DNA from: an archaeon
Lineage (GTDB): Archaea; EX4484-52; B79-G9
Length of the DNA: 8,334 nt
Assembly (NCBI GenBank): GCA_030630425.1
Contig: DAOVNB010000019.1
Span: 1 to 8,334 of the forward strand
Direction: 5' to 3'
Shown here: in pieces, positions 6,821 to 8,334 of the stretch
Layout of the letters: the number at the start of each line of letters is the position of its first letter
Position numbering within the stretch: position 1 is the first letter of the stretch
Position numbers and translations under genes: made by a program
The notes under the pieces: model-generated
What the model was told of the DNA's origin: nothing
What the model saw: the letters and a program-made list of their open reading frames with translations, nothing else
The model's database searches: none

Positions 6821-6936
6821 TTACTAGAAACTAAACATTTATTTTTCTTTCGCAAGAATCTGCACACTATTCCAAAAACTCTATATTTTCACCGCAATAC
6901 AATTATAAAATATTAGGATATTTTTAATAGAATAAC

Positions 6937-7764
6937 TCATTCAATTCTTTTTTTCTTGTCAATTGATAAATAATTGTCTTTAGAAACTATTGTTTCTCCA
7001 ATATTTTGTTCTAAATCTTTTCTTGCTCTTTTTGCAATATTTCCGCCTTTATTCGCAGATGTTTTGCATTCATCAAGACCTTTCGAATTTTCTTTTTTTG
7101 TAATATCTGTTGTTGCTTTCTCACCAAACATTGTTAATATTAATTCCCAGTCCGTCATATGATCCCTTAGATTTTGGTTGGTTTTATTTAACTGTTTGAA
7201 CTCTTTGTATTCTCCAACCGTTTTTCCAAATGTTGCTTTTGAAATTTCATTCGTAAGTATTGCAAACTCGTTTTTTTTATTAACATCTCGATTTTTCCAT
7301 TCATCCGTTAATTCCTGCCGGATTGCAATGCCCCTTAATCGCTTATCAATCCAGTCTTTAGGATACCCTTTAAGTTCATAATACTCTTTTATTCTATCCT
7401 GCCCGATTTCCGGATTTTCTATTTCCTGTATCCGCTCATAACCAACCTGTGCCAACCACAATTTAAATGGTTCTGCTTTCTTGGATGGAATTGATTGTAT
7501 TAAACGAAAAGCATTTTTTGTGGTTACGCAATCAGAAGTGTAATATTTTCCGTCAGAAGACTGCAATTTCAGTCCGTGACAAATTGTCACGATCTGGGGT
7601 TCTCTTTGCTTTAATTTTCTCCAATAAGCTTTAGAATCGGTACTATCTGTCAAAACCAAAATAATATCACTAACAGAAAAATACCATTCATTATCATGCC
7701 ATATCCGCCGTATATTTTTATCCTGAAATACAACCAACGCATTTTTAGAAATCGTTTCTTTCAT
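6937..7764 (-). CDS. BRO-N domain, phage antirepressor-like protein
   Basis: A 275-residue soluble protein. Residues about 8-110 match the BRO-N fold: FQDKNIRRIWHDNEWYFSVSDII, then SKAYWRKLKQRE, and SIPSKKAEPFKLWLAQVGYERI (92-113). BRO-N domains are DNA-binding modules of phage antirepressors and viral BRO proteins. The rest is helical and charged: a middle part (EYYELKGYPKDWIDKRLRG) and a C-terminal region with HMTDWELILTMFGEKATTDI (202-221) and NKGGNIAKRARKDLEQNIGE (238-257). This long form is common on bacterial and archaeal chromosomes and resembles DinD-like proteins in layout, so it need not mark a prophage. No integrase or phage gene is visible. ATG 7764 is supported by a TATA box about 27 bases upstream. 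A regulatory or DNA-damage-linked role is an inference. Confidence 0.85.
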   Translation of the reverse strand: MKETISKNALVVFQDKNIRRIWHDNEWYFSVSDIILVLTDSTDSKAYWRKLKQREPQIVTICHGLKLQSSDGKYYTSDCVTTKNAFRLIQSIPSKKAEPFKLWLAQVGYERIQEIENPEIGQDRIKEYYELKGYPKDWIDKRLRGIAIRQELTDEWKNRDVNKKNEFAILTNEISKATFGKTVGEYKEFKQLNKTNQNLRDHMTDWELILTMFGEKATTDITKKENSKGLDECKTSANKGGNIAKRARKDLEQNIGETIVSKDNYLSIDKKKRIE

Positions 7765-7786
7765 GCTAATTTAATTCTTTTTAGGC

Positions 7787-7795
7787 TTTTATATA
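7787..7795 (-). promoter_or_regulatory. TATA box for the BRO-N gene
   Basis: Minus-strand TATATAAAA is centred about 27 bases before ATG 7764, predicting a leaderless transcript that is independent of the upstream small gene. Confidence 0.65.
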
Positions 7796-7844
7796 GGTAT
7801 TTAGAACAGCGTGCCGATAAAAGTTTATTCTTGATGATTTAAAC

Positions 7845-7870
7845 AAAAACCGAACTAAAAAAAGTAAAAA
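7845..7870 (-). terminator. T-rich terminator after the 51-residue gene
   Basis: Downstream of the stop at 7882 the minus strand has three T-runs: five (7866-7870), seven (7857-7863) and five (7845-7849). They would end the small gene's transcript before the BRO-N promoter. Confidence 0.5.
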
Positions 7871-7881
7871 CTAACCAAACA

Positions 7882-8037
7882 TTACTTATTTTCTGTTAAG
7901 AACATTTCAACTACTTCTTTTTCTAATTTATTCAATCTTCCTTTATCGGCTCTTTTTTCAGTAGCAATCATGCGTTCAACAAAACTTTTTGCATCATCGC
8001 CTCTTAAAACAGGAGTCCTGCGTATCGGTTTCGCCAT
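7882..8037 (-). CDS. 51-residue protein, candidate antitoxin of a GNAT toxin-antitoxin-type pair
   Basis: ATG 8037 to TAA 7882-7884 gives 51 residues. The N-terminus is basic with a conserved-looking motif, KPIRRTPVLRGDDAKSFVER, followed by a charged helix (MIATEKRADKGRLNKLEKEVVEMFL, given here in two parts: MIATEKRADKG and RLNKLEKEVVEMFL). From memory, short proteins with a TPxLxGxDAxxF motif often sit beside GNAT acetyltransferase genes; I cannot confirm the family name. A GGTG Shine-Dalgarno-like sequence lies about 9 bases before the ATG, a TATA box lies at 8114-8124, and a tandem repeat lies between them. The neighbour upstream on the same strand is the GNAT fragment, 93 bases away. An antitoxin role is inferred from size, charge, context and the operator-like repeat. 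It could equally be an unrelated small conserved protein. Confidence 0.75.
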   Translation of the reverse strand: MAKPIRRTPVLRGDDAKSFVERMIATEKRADKGRLNKLEKEVVEMFLTENK

Positions 8038-8062
8038 AATCTACACCAAATTGTCTTACAAC

Positions 8063-8090
8063 ATTAATATTATTATTAATATTATTAATA
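8063..8090. repeat. AT-only 12-base tandem repeat, possible operator
   Basis: ATTAATATTATT occurs twice in tandem (8063-8074 and 8075-8086), and a third, degenerate unit follows. The core ATTAAT is palindromic, so the units could bind a dimeric repressor. The repeat lies just downstream of the transcription start predicted from the TATA box at 8114-8124 (near 8092) and before ATG 8037, a usual place for an archaeal repressor to block transcription. It may instead be chance low complexity in an AT-rich gap. Confidence 0.5.
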
Positions 8091-8113
8091 CTATTATCAT
8101 AATACACACTAAC

Positions 8114-8124
8114 ATATATAAATT
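8114..8124 (-). promoter_or_regulatory. TATA box for the 51-residue gene
   Basis: Minus-strand AATTTATATAT is a strong archaeal TATA match. The predicted start near 8092 leaves a leader of about 55 bases, unlike the leaderless genes nearby. It means the small gene can be expressed without the GNAT gene. Confidence 0.6.
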
Positions 8125-8130
8125 ACAAAC

Positions 8131-8334
8131 TTAATTTCTTAAATTATCTAATTTTACTAATAAAGGATACAAATCCAAATACATTGGCGTTGTTTTCTTT
8201 TTTTGTTTATCTTTCAATACAATAAAACCAAGAGGTTTATACAAACGAATTGGATCTTTTTTAACATCTTTTCCGCCTCGATCAACATCAACATTAATAA
8301 AACGACAAGATATTTTTCTATTTAAGTTGTATAC
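8131..8334 (-). CDS. GNAT-family N-acetyltransferase, C-terminal fragment
   Basis: The frame is open from the window edge to TAA 8131-8133, giving the last 67 residues. It shows the C-terminal part of a GNAT fold: a strand CRFINVDVDR, then a helix and turn DPIRLYKPLGFIVL (the usual FYxxxGF region, here LYKPLGF), then a final strand TPMYLDLYPLL. The MYLDL ending is typical of many GNAT enzymes, which transfer acetyl from acetyl-CoA to amines of proteins, tRNA-bound amino acids or small molecules. The acetyl-CoA binding loop would be beyond the edge. The pairing with a 51-residue gene suggests a toxin-type GNAT, but only the fragment is seen, so catalytic residues and substrate cannot be judged. 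Confidence 0.7.
   Translation of the reverse strand, partial: VYNLNRKISCRFINVDVDRGGKDVKKDPIRLYKPLGFIVLKDKQKKKTTPMYLDLYPLLVKLDNLRN

Noticed and set aside
6788..6936. Small gene between purD and the BRO-N gene
   Set aside because: ATG codons here run into stops within a few codons; only the purD promoter and the 3' region of the BRO-N gene are visible.
6937..7764. Prophage remnant around the BRO-N gene
   Set aside because: No integrase, terminase, structural gene or attachment repeat is visible, and this long BRO-N form is also chromosomal, so a prophage call is not supported.

Overview
The window looks archaeal. Most genes have an AT-rich TATA box (TTTATATA or TATATAAA type) centred about 24-30 bases upstream of the start codon, which is the geometry of leaderless archaeal transcripts. 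Shine-Dalgarno-like sequences appear at only a few genes, runs of T on the coding strand follow several stop codons, and the PurD has the [11 protein letters not shown] form I associate with archaeal enzymes. The DNA is AT-rich with small intergenic gaps. An uncultivated archaeon (for example a DPANN-type lineage) is possible, but the sequence alone does not fix the phylum. Almost everything is on the minus strand; the one plus-strand gene is a 70-residue membrane protein.

Layout from left to right. 1-816: the N-terminal part of a membrane-anchored or secreted phospholipase D-like protein with two tandem units, cut by the window edge. 891-1479: a two-gene operon (start and stop overlap by 8 bases) encoding a lipoprotein and a histidine-bearing two-helix membrane protein of the DUF4405/cytochrome b-like type, a likely small redox or heme pair. 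1636-1858: a short locus that reads either as two microproteins (a 27-residue membrane helix and a 31-residue acidic protein) or as one 73-residue membrane protein broken by one extra A in a run of five. 1971-2183 (+): the 70-residue two-helix membrane protein. 2206-3141: an EamA/DMT-family transporter. 3197-5386: full-length HypF, the carbamoyl-transfer enzyme of [NiFe]-hydrogenase maturation. 5471-6787: PurD, glycinamide ribonucleotide synthetase of purine synthesis.

The right end changes character. A BRO-N/antirepressor-like protein (6937-7764) is followed by a 51-residue protein (7882-8037) and the C-terminal part of a GNAT acetyltransferase (8131 to the window end). The last two look like a toxin-antitoxin-type pair: the small gene has its own TATA box, and a 12-base AT-rich tandem repeat just downstream of the predicted transcription start could be an operator.

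The housekeeping genes (purD, hypF, the EamA gene) each have their own promoter and, for purD and hypF, a T-run terminator, so they are probably separate transcription units. The most interesting items are the GNAT/small-protein pair with its repeat, the split small membrane/acidic gene at 1636-1858, the lipoprotein-DUF4405 pair, the PLD protein with duplicated CPxDxCG motifs, and the coexistence of leaderless and SD-led starts.
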